The notes under the pieces are model-generated. The model was given only the letters and a program-made list of their open reading frames with translations, had not been told where the DNA came from and did not search any database. A stretch of DNA of 34,241 bases from Siccirubricoccus deserti (GTDB lineage Bacteria > Pseudomonadota > Alphaproteobacteria > Acetobacterales > Acetobacteraceae). Shown here piece by piece: positions 17,879 to 25,702 of the stretch; the first letter of the stretch is position 1; every line of letters starts with the position of its first letter. Where the stretch lies: assembly GCF_014283215.1 (NCBI RefSeq), contig NZ_JACOMF010000044.1, positions 1 to 34,241 of the forward strand, read 5' to 3'. The translations under genes and the position numbers were made by a program.

Positions 17879-19114
17879 CTATCCGCCGCCCTGCGCCAGC
17901 GGGCAGCCGCCCTGGGCGAGCGGCCGATAGGCCTCCTCCAGCGGCACTTCGCGGATCAGCCGATAGACATCGTAACGGCCGGAAGATTCGCTTGGCGCCT
18001 TGGCCTGGAACACATAGACCGGGCTGACCCGGCGCCCATCCGGCCGGATCGCGCCACGTCCGAAGACCGCATCCTCCGTCGGGGTCGCCTTCATGCGGGC
18101 GACCACCGCCCGGCCATCCGTCGCCCTGCCGAGCGCTTCGACAGCCTTTAGGTAATGTATCACCGCCGCATAGGCATTGGCCTGAAGATCGGTCGGCATC
18201 CGCCCGCCCATCCGTTCGGCGAAGCGCCGGCCGAAGCTGCGCGTCCCATCGGTCATATCCCAGTAGAAATTGCTGACGACGATGGCGCCCTGCGTCGCCT
18301 CCAGGCCCAGTGACACAATATCCGAGATATAGACCGCGAGGCCAACGACGCGCTGTCCGCGCCGGGTGAGCCCGAACTCCGAGGTCTGTTTCATGGTGTT
18401 GATGAAATCGGCCTGGGAATTCGCCAGCGCCACCACCGAAGCGCGCGAGGCCTGGGCCTGCAGCAGCACCGAGGAGAAGTCGGTGGTCCCGAGCGGATGC
18501 CGGACCGTGCCGAGGACCCGCCCGCCGGCGCGCGTGACCGCCTCGCCGGATTGCCGTTCGAGGTCATGCCCGAAGGCGTAATCGGCGGTGATATAGAACC
18601 AGCTGTCGCCGCCCTGCTGCACCAGCGTCCGGCTCGGCACATTCGACATCGACCAGGTGTCGAGCGAGTAGTGGATGAGGTTCGGCGAGCACGCCTCACC
18701 GGAAAGACGGCTGGACACTGCGGCCGTTACCAATGCGACGCGATTGGCCGTGCGCGCCACCTCGCTGACCGCCAGGGCGACGGCGGAGTTGGGCAGGTCG
18801 ATGATGGCGTCCACGCCTTCCGTATCGAACCACCGGCGGGCGATGGCGGAGCCGGTATCGGCGCGGTTCTGGTGGTCGCCGGACAGGATCTGCACCGGCA
18901 GGCCCGCCGCGCGGCCGCCGAAATCCTCCGCCGCCAATTGCGCCGCGACCACCGAGCCTTGTCCAGCCACATCGGCGAAGCTGCCGGAGAGATCGCTCAT
19001 GATGCCGATACGGACCGCCTCGCGCCGCGGCGCCGGCTGCGCTTGCACCACCGCCGGCAGCCCGGTCGCCAGCCCGCCTACCAGTATGGCGGCCCTCAGT
19101 ATTGCGCGTCGCAT
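17879..19114 (-). CDS. LivK-like ABC transporter substrate-binding protein
   Basis: This is a 411-residue periplasmic binding protein of the branched-chain amino acid type (Peripla_BP_6). After a signal peptide (ending VVQAQ) it shows VRIGIMSDLSGSFADVAGQG, AAQLAAEDFGG and VDAIIDLPNSAVALAVSEVA, then SWFYITADYAFGHDLE, all typical of this group. The ATG at 19114 is preceded by GGGAGAAAA. No LivH/M/G/F genes are present, so it is an orphan receptor. The C-terminus ends with a duplicated heptapeptide PLAQGGC-PLAQGGG (17882-17923), probably from a 21-base tandem duplication. Proteins of this kind in aromatic-degrading bacteria often bind aromatic acids or amides, but this is only a possibility. Confidence 0.9.
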   Translation of the reverse strand: MRRAILRAAILVGGLATGLPAVVQAQPAPRREAVRIGIMSDLSGSFADVAGQGSVVAAQLAAEDFGGRAAGLPVQILSGDHQNRADTGSAIARRWFDTEGVDAIIDLPNSAVALAVSEVARTANRVALVTAAVSSRLSGEACSPNLIHYSLDTWSMSNVPSRTLVQQGGDSWFYITADYAFGHDLERQSGEAVTRAGGRVLGTVRHPLGTTDFSSVLLQAQASRASVVALANSQADFINTMKQTSEFGLTRRGQRVVGLAVYISDIVSLGLEATQGAIVVSNFYWDMTDGTRSFGRRFAERMGGRMPTDLQANAYAAVIHYLKAVEALGRATDGRAVVARMKATPTEDAVFGRGAIRPDGRRVSPVYVFQAKAPSESSGRYDVYRLIREVPLEEAYRPLAQGGCPLAQGGG

Positions 19115-19133
19115 GTGGTGTTTTCTCCCTATG

Positions 19134-19149
19134 TCGGCCGATTGGCCGA
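19134..19149. promoter_or_regulatory. Inverted repeat upstream of LivK-like gene
   Basis: TCGGCC and GGCCGA flank GATT and form a perfect six-base dyad 20 bases upstream of the start codon at 19114. It could be an operator. No regulator gene is adjacent. Confidence 0.3.
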
Positions 19150-19460
19150 TCGTTCAGTATTGGTCCGCGCCGTCCGTGATGCGCGTCCGCAGCGCACAGG
19201 CGCGGGCCGGCTCCTCATGCTGGGCATGCTCGCTGGCCTCCAGCAAGACCGGACTGCCATGCTGGCCGCGGCAGGGTTTAGCTGCGCCGCGGGCAGCCTC
19301 GGGGCGGGTGCCTGGATAGGCCGGCACGGCGTGCAGGCTTCCACCGGAAGACGACCCATCATGCAGCCCGGCCGTTCCTGAACACCCATCCCGAAGGATG
19401 GCCGCCCTGTCCCTGCACGCCGCGGGTGCCTGAATTTCCATCACCTTCGGGCTGGCCGCA

Positions 19461-19490
19461 TGGACGCAGGTCGGTCGACCTGACTATAAA
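19461..19490 (+). promoter_or_regulatory. Candidate sigma-70 promoter with internal operator
   Basis: TGGACG (19461-19466) and TATAAA (19485-19490) are separated by 18 bases and lie 47 bases upstream of the monooxygenase ATG. The TATAAA stands out in GC-rich DNA. The spacer holds the dyad AGGTCG-GT-CGACCT (19468-19481), a position where a repressor such as a TetR- or MarR-type protein would block polymerase. Confidence 0.42.
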
Positions 19491-19537
19491 ACCGCATGAG
19501 GCGAACGTCTGGAATAACGCCTCGGAGCGAGGCGACG

Positions 19538-21331
19538 ATGAATGAATTTGATCAATCCCTGCGTGAGTTCCAGGTTGCGGAACAACATCGGCGTGCCGTT
19601 GCGACCTGGCTCAAGGCCTTCGAGACGGCACTGATATCCCGTGATGCCGCGCAGATTGGCGCCTTGTTCCATGCGGACTCCCATTGGCGGGATGTCCTCG
19701 CCTTCACCTGGCACATGACGCCGGTCGCTGGCCGCGACAACATCGCCACGCGCCTCGCGGCGGAACAGGCACGCACGGCCGCACATGGATTTCACCTGCC
19801 CAAGGGCCGGAGGGCGCCGCGGCTGGTGAAGCGCCTTGGCATCGACAGCATCGAGGCGATCTTCGAATTCGCCACGGCGGAAGGCCGCGGTGCCGGCATC
19901 ATCCGCCTGGCGCCCGCCGCCGAAGCCGGCGATGCGATGCTGGCCTGGCATATCTCGACCGCGCTCCAGTCGCTGACGGGCCATGAGGAGAAGATCGGCG
20001 CCAACCGGCCGACCGGCGCCGCCTATTCGCGGAACTTCGGCGGCGACAACTGGGCGGATGTACGGCGCAAGGCCAGCGCCTATGAGGACCGGAACCCGGC
20101 GGTTCTCGTGATCGGCGCCGCCCAGGCGGGGCTCTCGGTCGCCGCGCGGCTCAACCAGCTCGGGGTCGACACGCTCGTCGTCGAGAAATGGCCACGCATC
20201 GGCGACAGCTGGCGGCGGCGCTACCACTCGCTGGCGCTACATAATTCCATCCATCTGAACCATCTGCCCTACATGGAATTTCCGCCAACCTGGCCGAAAT
20301 ACATCCCGAAGGACATGCTGGGGAACTGGTTCGAGTTCTACGCCGACGCCATGGAGATCAATTGCTGGACGAATACCGAATTCGTCAGCGGCGAATGGGA
20401 CGAGGCGGCGAAATGCTGGACCGCTTCGGTGAAGCACGCCGATGGCACAGTGCGCGTGCTGCGGCCCCGGCACCTCGTCTTCGCCAATGGCGTCAGCAGC
20501 TATCCCATGATCCCGGATGTCCCGGGGCTGCAGGATTTCAAGGGCCAGGTCATCCACTCCGAGGGCTTCGACAGCGGCGCGGGCTGGGAGGGCAAGAACG
20601 CGCTCATCCTCGGCACCGGCAGCAGCGCCAACGATATCGCGCTCGACCTGCACAGCCATGGCGTGAACACGACGCTCATCCAGCGTGGCTCCACGACCGT
20701 CGTCTCGATCGACCCGAGCGCCAGGCTCAATGAGGCGATCTGGGATGAGGACGGGCCGCTCGAGGACAAGGACCTGCTCTCGGCCTCGCCGACGCCGCCG
20801 ATGATCATCAAGGGCTACAAGGCCGTCACCCAGCGCATGCTCCAGCTCGACAAGGAGCTGATCGAGGGCCTCAAGAGCATCGGCTTCCAGCATGATGTCG
20901 GCGAGGACGAAACCGGCCATCAGATGAAGTATTTCCGCCGTGGCGGCGGCTACAACCTCGATGCCGGCAGCTCGGCGCTGTTGATCAAGGGCGAGCTGGG
21001 CCTGTTGCGCTACGACCGGATCGAATGCTTCACCGCCGAAGGTGCGCTGCTGAAGGATGGCACGACGGTTCCCGCCGATCTCATCATCCTGGCGACCGGC
21101 TATTATCCGCAGCAGGAGCTGGTCCGCCGCGCCCTCGGCGAGGAGATGGCCAATCGCATCGGGCCGGTCTGGGGCATCGGTGAGGATGGCCAGCTCAACA
21201 ACATGTACAAGCGCACGCCGCAGCAAGGCGTGTGGTTCATCGCCGGCGGCCTGGCGCAATGCCGGGTCAACTCCAAATATCTGGCGCTGCAGATCAAGGC
21301 GATGGAGCTTGGGAAGCTCGGCCCGCTCTGA
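19538..21331 (+). CDS. Flavin-containing monooxygenase with N-terminal NTF2-like domain
   Basis: This 597-residue FAD- and NADPH-dependent monooxygenase belongs to the FMO/YUCCA-like group. Residues about 15-140 resemble a SnoaL/NTF2-like fold (VATWLKAFETALISRDAAQIGALFHADSHWRD). The FAD motif VIGAAQAG is at 191-198 (Ala where Gly is usual), then VVEKWPRIGDSWRRRY. The FMO fingerprint FKGQVIHSEGF is at 334-344, the NADPH motif ILGTGSSANDIALDL near 357, and ATGYYPQ at 519. The ATG at 19538 is chosen because GAGGCGACG directly precedes it; an upstream in-frame ATG at 19496 falls too close to the promoter. The reaction (N-, S- or Baeyer-Villiger oxygenation) is not determinable. An SDR follows 200 bases downstream on the same strand. 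Confidence 0.9.
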   Translation: MNEFDQSLREFQVAEQHRRAVATWLKAFETALISRDAAQIGALFHADSHWRDVLAFTWHMTPVAGRDNIATRLAAEQARTAAHGFHLPKGRRAPRLVKRLGIDSIEAIFEFATAEGRGAGIIRLAPAAEAGDAMLAWHISTALQSLTGHEEKIGANRPTGAAYSRNFGGDNWADVRRKASAYEDRNPAVLVIGAAQAGLSVAARLNQLGVDTLVVEKWPRIGDSWRRRYHSLALHNSIHLNHLPYMEFPPTWPKYIPKDMLGNWFEFYADAMEINCWTNTEFVSGEWDEAAKCWTASVKHADGTVRVLRPRHLVFANGVSSYPMIPDVPGLQDFKGQVIHSEGFDSGAGWEGKNALILGTGSSANDIALDLHSHGVNTTLIQRGSTTVVSIDPSARLNEAIWDEDGPLEDKDLLSASPTPPMIIKGYKAVTQRMLQLDKELIEGLKSIGFQHDVGEDETGHQMKYFRRGGGYNLDAGSSALLIKGELGLLRYDRIECFTAEGALLKDGTTVPADLIILATGYYPQQELVRRALGEEMANRIGPVWGIGEDGQLNNMYKRTPQQGVWFIAGGLAQCRVNSKYLALQIKAMELGKLGPL

Positions 21332-21531
21332 GGCACCCCTTCGGGGAAGCTCCGTGTGACAGCGCCTCGACATGCGCCCGGCGTGGCGGTGCCAAGGCGA
21401 GGGTTGGTATTGTTCCGGGGCGGCGAAGCTATTGCGCCGCCTCGCCGCCGCTGGTCAGTGGCGCCATTTCATAGCACCCTGTGATGCGGCGGCGGCCGGG
21501 ATGCCGCCGCGCACAACAGGGAGGAACCCCG

Positions 21532-22329
21532 ATGGGGCAGGTCCAAGGCAAGGCGGCGCTGGTCACCGGCGCCGCATCCGGCATCGGCGCGGCCTGCGCC
21601 CGGGCGCTGGCGAAGGCCGGGGCCGCGGTGATGCTCACCGATCTCGACGATGCCCGCGGCGAGGCACTGGCCGCCGAGCTGCGGCAGTCCGGCGCCACCG
21701 CGCACTACCTGCACCAGGACGTCACCGACGAGCCTCGCTGGATCGAGGTGGTCGCCGCCTGCGAGGCGCAGCTGGGCAAGCTGGACGTGTTGGTCTCCAA
21801 CGCCGGCATCGGCATCATCGTGCCGCTGGTGGAGATGCCGCTGGCGGAATGGCGCCGGCAGATGGCGGTCAACGTCGACGGCGTCTTCCTTTCGGTGAAG
21901 CACAGCGCGGCGGCGATGCGGCGGGCCGGCGGCGGATCGATGGTGCTGATCTCCTCGGTGGCCGGGCTGCGCGGCTCGGCCGGGCTGGCCGGCTATTCCG
22001 CCAGCAAGGGCGCGGTGCGGCTGTTCGCGAAATCCGCGGCGCTGGAGCTTGCCGCCGACCGCATCCGGGTGAACAGCGTGCACCCCGGCATCATCGCCAC
22101 CCCGATCTGGGACAAGCTGCCGGCCAATCCGCTGAGCGGCCGCAATGCGCCGATCGATCCGAAGGAGATGGCCGCCGGCGTGCCGCTAGGCTTCCCCGCC
22201 GCGGCGGCGGATATCGCCGATGGCGTGGTCTTCCTGGCTTCCGACGCATCGCATTACATGACCGGATCGGAACTGGTAATCGATGGCGGGATGACCGCCG
22301 GCCGGGCTGGCAGCCTGGCGGTGCGGTAA
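21532..22329 (+). CDS. SDR family oxidoreductase
   Basis: This is a 265-residue classical short-chain dehydrogenase. The cofactor loop is TGAASGIG, followed by the acidic residues in LTDLDDARG that suggest NAD(H) preference, then NAGIG, the catalytic serine in LISSVAGLRG, and YSASK. The C-terminus FLASDASHYMTGSELVIDGGMTAG is standard. The ATG at 21532 follows AGGGAGGAACCCCG. It could be co-transcribed with the upstream monooxygenase. Sequence alone does not name the substrate; a hydroxy-acid or alcohol intermediate is plausible. Confidence 0.9.
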   Translation: MGQVQGKAALVTGAASGIGAACARALAKAGAAVMLTDLDDARGEALAAELRQSGATAHYLHQDVTDEPRWIEVVAACEAQLGKLDVLVSNAGIGIIVPLVEMPLAEWRRQMAVNVDGVFLSVKHSAAAMRRAGGGSMVLISSVAGLRGSAGLAGYSASKGAVRLFAKSAALELAADRIRVNSVHPGIIATPIWDKLPANPLSGRNAPIDPKEMAAGVPLGFPAAAADIADGVVFLASDASHYMTGSELVIDGGMTAGRAGSLAVR

Positions 22330-22432
22330 CGCTATCGGGGCGTCGGTCTGGCGCGCCTTTTTATCTGTGCGGCGGGCGAGCGCGCCCAAACCCACGCAGG
22401 GTCCGAGGGGCGCTTGTCCTCCCAGCAAGGGT

Positions 22433-22451
22433 TCGGGGACAGCGTCCCCGA
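22433..22451. terminator. Hairpin between SDR and cupin
   Basis: TCGGGGAC (22433-22440) and GTCCCCGA (22444-22451) form a perfect eight-base stem with an AGC loop, 103 bases after the SDR stop. It may end the SDR transcript or sit in the cupin leader. No T-tract is present. Confidence 0.4.
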
Positions 22452-22564
22452 TCTAAGCGCTCGTTTCCTACAGATTTCCCGGGGTCGCCGCTTGCAGGGC
22501 CAGTCTCCGCCCGCAACCGCCGTGCCTGCCGCCGCGTTGGCCGCGGGACAGGGCGGAGGTGCGC

Positions 22565-23044
22565 ATGGCGGACCCGATGGTGCTGACGGCGGAGGGGGTG
22601 CAGCCCACGCCTTTCGAGATCCCCGGATCGCGCGGGCAGTTCCGCATTCAGATCCTCAATGAGGATGCCGGGCGTGGGGTGGTGACCAGCATCGTCCACA
22701 TCCCTGCCGGCGGCTTCATCCCGGCGCATTACCATGAGGCTGGGCCGGAGATGCATTTCGTTCTGGAAGGCGAGCTGACGGAGCGCGGCCAGCGCCTCGG
22801 CCCCGGCGCCTTCCTCACCCAGGCGGCAGGCGTGGTGCATGGCCCGCATGAAAGCGCGGGCGGCGCCCGGGTGCTGACGGTGCAGCACTGGCAGTCGCGC
22901 GACGGCGCCTTCGACTTCCACATCGCCGAGCAGGATGGCGCGCCGCGGCCGGGCGACGAGGCGCAGGCGCCACCGGCTGCCGAGGGCGTGCCGACCGAAA
23001 CCCGGGCCGAAGCCGAGCGCGGCCTCGGCCGCGGCTACGGCTGA
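22565..23044 (+). CDS. Cupin-domain protein
   Basis: This is a 159-residue single cupin without a signal peptide, so cytoplasmic. Motif 1 is PAHYHEAGPEMHFVLEGE (H-x-H, then E and H ligand positions) and motif 2 is GPGAFLTQAAGVVHGPHES. The C-terminal 40 residues are Ala/Pro/Glu-rich and probably disordered. The ATG at 22565 is preceded by GGAGG at five bases; a GTG at 22559 is a weaker alternative. The gene is convergent with the DUF900 hydrolase, with only four bases between the stop codons. Function is unknown; it may act on a small acid. Confidence 0.83.
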   Translation: MADPMVLTAEGVQPTPFEIPGSRGQFRIQILNEDAGRGVVTSIVHIPAGGFIPAHYHEAGPEMHFVLEGELTERGQRLGPGAFLTQAAGVVHGPHESAGGARVLTVQHWQSRDGAFDFHIAEQDGAPRPGDEAQAPPAAEGVPTETRAEAERGLGRGYG

Positions 23045-23048
23045 AGCG

Positions 23049-24113
23049 CTACAACACCACCCGCACCGGCCGCGCGGTGCCGCTGAAGGTGGTAGCGATG
23101 TCGTCGCGCACCGCGGTGAGGCGCCGGTAGTACTGGTGGGTGTAGTCGACCTCCTTCTCCCCCACCACATCCTGCACGCCGGCGCAATCGACGAAGCAGT
23201 ACGGCCCCGGAGCGAAGACGCTGGCGTCGTCGCGGTCCGGCGGACCGATCTCGCCCAACCGCTGCATCGCGTTGACCCGCTCGCTCAGCCAGAGGATGCG
23301 GTCCTCGGCGCTGTGGTAGAGGGTGGTGCGGCGCGCCAGCGTGGGCATCGCCATCAGCCAGGGCGGCGCGCGGCCGGCCGCGGCCCAGTCGGAGTCCGAG
23401 GCGGCCAGCACCGCCTCGTCGAACCGTATGCCCGGGCTCTGGCCGCTGTTCTGCCAGGCGGCGAAGGCGCCCTGCAACGCGACATGGCCCATGCTGTGCG
23501 CCAGCAGGAAGACCTTGCGCCCCTGTTCCTGCACCTCCGCCGCCAGCGGCGCCAGCCGGTCGAGGCTGCGTGCCAGGTCGCGGCCGGAGCTGCGGGCGTT
23601 ATTCTGATCGTCGAGGTAGCGGTTGGCGAGCGGCGTCCGGATCGTGCCCTTGATCGCGAAGCCGAGGATGGTCTCCAGCAGCTCGGCGACGCCGGCGGGG
23701 ATGGTGCTGCCATCCACCACCCGTCCGGGCGAGGGCCAGGTGAACAGGATGACGGTGCAATCCGCCGCCGGATTGCCAGAAGCGGCGAACCATTCTCGAT
23801 TGAAGGCGGCGCGTGTCACCGCATCGGCGAAGCTGTTGGCGAAGCCATGCACGAAGACCAGCAGGTTCTTGCCGCTGCCGAGGATGTCGTCCCGCACCGC
23901 CTGGCTGAACTCATCCTGGCTGACGTTGACGATCTCCTCCACCCGGCGCTGCTCCAATGTCGCCGGATCGGGGCTGGTGTTGCTGACGAAGGCAACGCCG
24001 CAGGAGAGCGAGCGCGCGTCCAGCGGGACCATGCCTGGCCCGAAAGCCTCGGCCGGGATGGCGCCCGCCGGGCCCGGAGCGCGGTTGGTGATGAAGTACA
24101 CCGTGGTGCGCAT
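23049..24113 (-). CDS. Alpha/beta hydrolase, DUF900 type
   Basis: This is a 354-residue alpha/beta hydrolase. The oxyanion-hole region is LLVFVHGFANSFADAV (His-Gly near residue 89), then VILFTWPSPG, and the nucleophile elbow LAHSMGH with Ser207. An acidic residue in LAASDSDW (near 240) could complete the triad. These are hallmarks of DUF900 esterase-like proteins, whose substrates are mostly unknown. There is no signal peptide. The ATG at 24113 is preceded by GGGGAGGATC. It stands alone, convergent with the cupin. Confidence 0.85.
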   Translation of the reverse strand: MRTTVYFITNRAPGPAGAIPAEAFGPGMVPLDARSLSCGVAFVSNTSPDPATLEQRRVEEIVNVSQDEFSQAVRDDILGSGKNLLVFVHGFANSFADAVTRAAFNREWFAASGNPAADCTVILFTWPSPGRVVDGSTIPAGVAELLETILGFAIKGTIRTPLANRYLDDQNNARSSGRDLARSLDRLAPLAAEVQEQGRKVFLLAHSMGHVALQGAFAAWQNSGQSPGIRFDEAVLAASDSDWAAAGRAPPWLMAMPTLARRTTLYHSAEDRILWLSERVNAMQRLGEIGPPDRDDASVFAPGPYCFVDCAGVQDVVGEKEVDYTHQYYRRLTAVRDDIATTFSGTARPVRVVL

Positions 24114-24529
24114 GTGCTGATCCTCCCCGGCGTGGAGCCTATGCCGGTTTCACGCGGATCAGAAACGGTCTCTGTGAAATGACCTATGATCAAATACTCC
24201 TGGAGTAGGTTCCAGGCTGCCCGATGCGGTCAGCCGGAGCGTGCTACGATCATGCGCGAGGTAGCGATGGCGCCGGGCAAGCTGGCGGCCCCGGCATGTT
24301 TCCGAAGGTTGAGGCTTGGAACCTGGACCGCGCCTCGCGTAGCATGCCTCCATGCCTGAGTGGGCAGCCCCGATCGTTTGCCGGCTGGCCTGCATCCCAA
24401 TAGGCGGGATGCAGGGAGCGTAGACACGCAGCCAGAAGAGCGGCTTACGCACCCCTTCGCCTCGCCGGAAGCGGACGGGGCCTGTTTCGTTGCCGTGCCC
24501 TGTCCATCGGCATTCTGATGGAGAGAGAA
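24114..24529. other. 416-bp intergenic region without a recognised gene
   Basis: No frame has recognisable similarity. It contains a perfect ten-base hairpin (24389-24415). Base composition looks more mixed than in flanking genes, in line with the accessory nature of the methyltransferase and IS remnant that follow. Confidence 0.5.
24389..24415. repeat. Perfect 10-bp stem-loop
   Basis: CCTGCATCCC (24389-24398) and GGGATGCAGG (24406-24415) pair without mismatch around a seven-base loop AATAGGC. It lies 114 bases upstream of the methyltransferase. It could be the terminator of lost DNA or a leader structure. Confidence 0.6.
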
Positions 24530-25258
24530 ATGGCGCAGAACATCTACGACACATCCGAGTTCTTCGAGGGCTACAGCCGCCTGGACCGCTCGGTTCATGG
24601 CCTCGATGGCGCGCCGGAGTGGCCCGCCATCAAGACCATGCTGCCGGATCTCCAAGGTCGGCGTCTGATCGACCTCGGGTGTGGGTTCGGCTGGTTCGCC
24701 CGATGGGCACGAACGCAGGGCGCTTCCTACGTGCTTGGACTGGATCTGTCGGAGAACATGCTTGCGCGGGCGAAGGCGGACACCGCCGACCCGGCCATAC
24801 GCTATGCAAGGGCAGATCTCGAAACCCTGGAACTCCCTGAGGGCGCGTTTGACCTCGCCTACAGCTCCCTGGCCTTCCACTACATCGAGGATTTCGGCAG
24901 GCTGGCCCGCACGGTGTTCCGTGCCCTTGTCCCGGCGGCGCACCTCGTGTTCACCATCGAGCACCCAATCTACATGGCCTCCACGCGTCCGGGCTGGCTG
25001 GTACGCGAGGACGGCCAAAGGACCTGGCCCGTAGACAGCTACGCGGCCGAAGGCGCGCGCACGACGGACTGGTTGGGCAAGGGCGTGGTGAAGCAGCACC
25101 GAACCCTCGGGACGACCTTGAATACCCTGATCGCCTCCGGCTTTACGATCCGCGAGGTCCAGGAATGGCACCCAACACCGGAGCAAATTGCAGAACGCCC
25201 TGCGCTGGCCGAGGAGATGGAACGGCCGATGATGGTCCTGATCTCCGCTCAACGATGA
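24530..25258 (+). CDS. Class I SAM-dependent methyltransferase
   Basis: This is a 242-residue methyltransferase with motif I at RRLIDLGCGFGWFARWA (residues about 44-60), motif II acidic residue in YVLGLDLSENMLARAK, and motif IV at FDLAYSSLAFHYIED. VFRALVPAAHLVFTIEHP follows as motif VI-like. It resembles UbiE/Methyltransf_11 proteins that act on small molecules. The ATG at 24530 has GGAGAGAGAA in front; an ATG at 24518 is possible. The acceptor is unknown. It stands alone next to an IS5 remnant, with codon use less GC-extreme than its neighbours, so horizontal acquisition is possible. Confidence 0.88.
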   Translation: MAQNIYDTSEFFEGYSRLDRSVHGLDGAPEWPAIKTMLPDLQGRRLIDLGCGFGWFARWARTQGASYVLGLDLSENMLARAKADTADPAIRYARADLETLELPEGAFDLAYSSLAFHYIEDFGRLARTVFRALVPAAHLVFTIEHPIYMASTRPGWLVREDGQRTWPVDSYAAEGARTTDWLGKGVVKQHRTLGTTLNTLIASGFTIREVQEWHPTPEQIAERPALAEEMERPMMVLISAQR

Positions 25259-25276
25259 GCTGCAAGCAGAAAGAGC

Positions 25277-25546
25277 TCAGGTGCTGACGGCGCGTTCCGC
25301 AGCGCGCCGGAGCAGGAGGAGGGTGAAGGCGACGAGGTGCAGACCCGCCAGGGTCTCTGGCAGGCGCTCGTAATCGCGGGCAAGGCGGCGAAAGCGAGCC
25401 ATCCAGCCGAAGGAACGCTTGATGACCCACCGTCTGGGCAGGAGCACGGAGCCACGCCTGGCCTCGGGCAGCAAGGTCAGGCAGGGCGCAACCAGCGCCC
25501 ATTCCTCGTCAGACACATCGGACGGGTACGGCTTGCGGGACGTCAT
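25277..25546 (-). pseudogene. IS5-family transposase, internally deleted remnant
   Basis: The 89-residue frame begins like an IS5-type transposase ([21 protein letters not shown]) with AGAGGA before the ATG at 25546. It then jumps after LTLLPEA directly to the C-terminal region [31 protein letters not shown]. The whole central catalytic part with both Asp residues is missing, and the Glu expected in the VVERSFGW-type motif is Lys. The reading frame was preserved across the deletion. It cannot be an active transposase; at most it could still bind DNA. Terminal repeats were not convincingly identified. Confidence 0.82.
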
Positions 25547-25702
25547 TCCTCTCAATGAAGCCATGCTCAGGTCCGTAACACTCTCCGAGGCGGGTCGTGC
25601 CCGGGATGGGAACACCAGTGGGCGTGCAGCGCGGCTGCGCCGCTTGACCCGTTGCCGGCCCGCCATCACTCTGCGGGCCGCACCAAGCGGGGGAGTCGCG
25701 CC

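Larger units (their letters stand above)
19115..19537. other. 423-bp intergenic region without a recognised gene
   Basis: No reading frame here has recognisable similarity. Present are an inverted repeat TCGGCC-GATT-GGCCGA at 19134-19149, just upstream of the LivK-like gene, a small hairpin CCATCC-CGAA-GGATGG at 19386-19401, and a candidate promoter at 19461-19490 for the monooxygenase. Confidence 0.55.

Noticed and set aside
19115-19460. Possible small gene between the LivK-like gene and the monooxygenase
   Set aside because: Short frames on both strands lack recognisable motifs, convincing ribosome-binding sites and typical codon bias.
24159-24554. 131-codon minus-strand frame upstream of the methyltransferase
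   Set aside because: No family resemblance, no good start site, and it overlaps the methyltransferase start and its Shine-Dalgarno.
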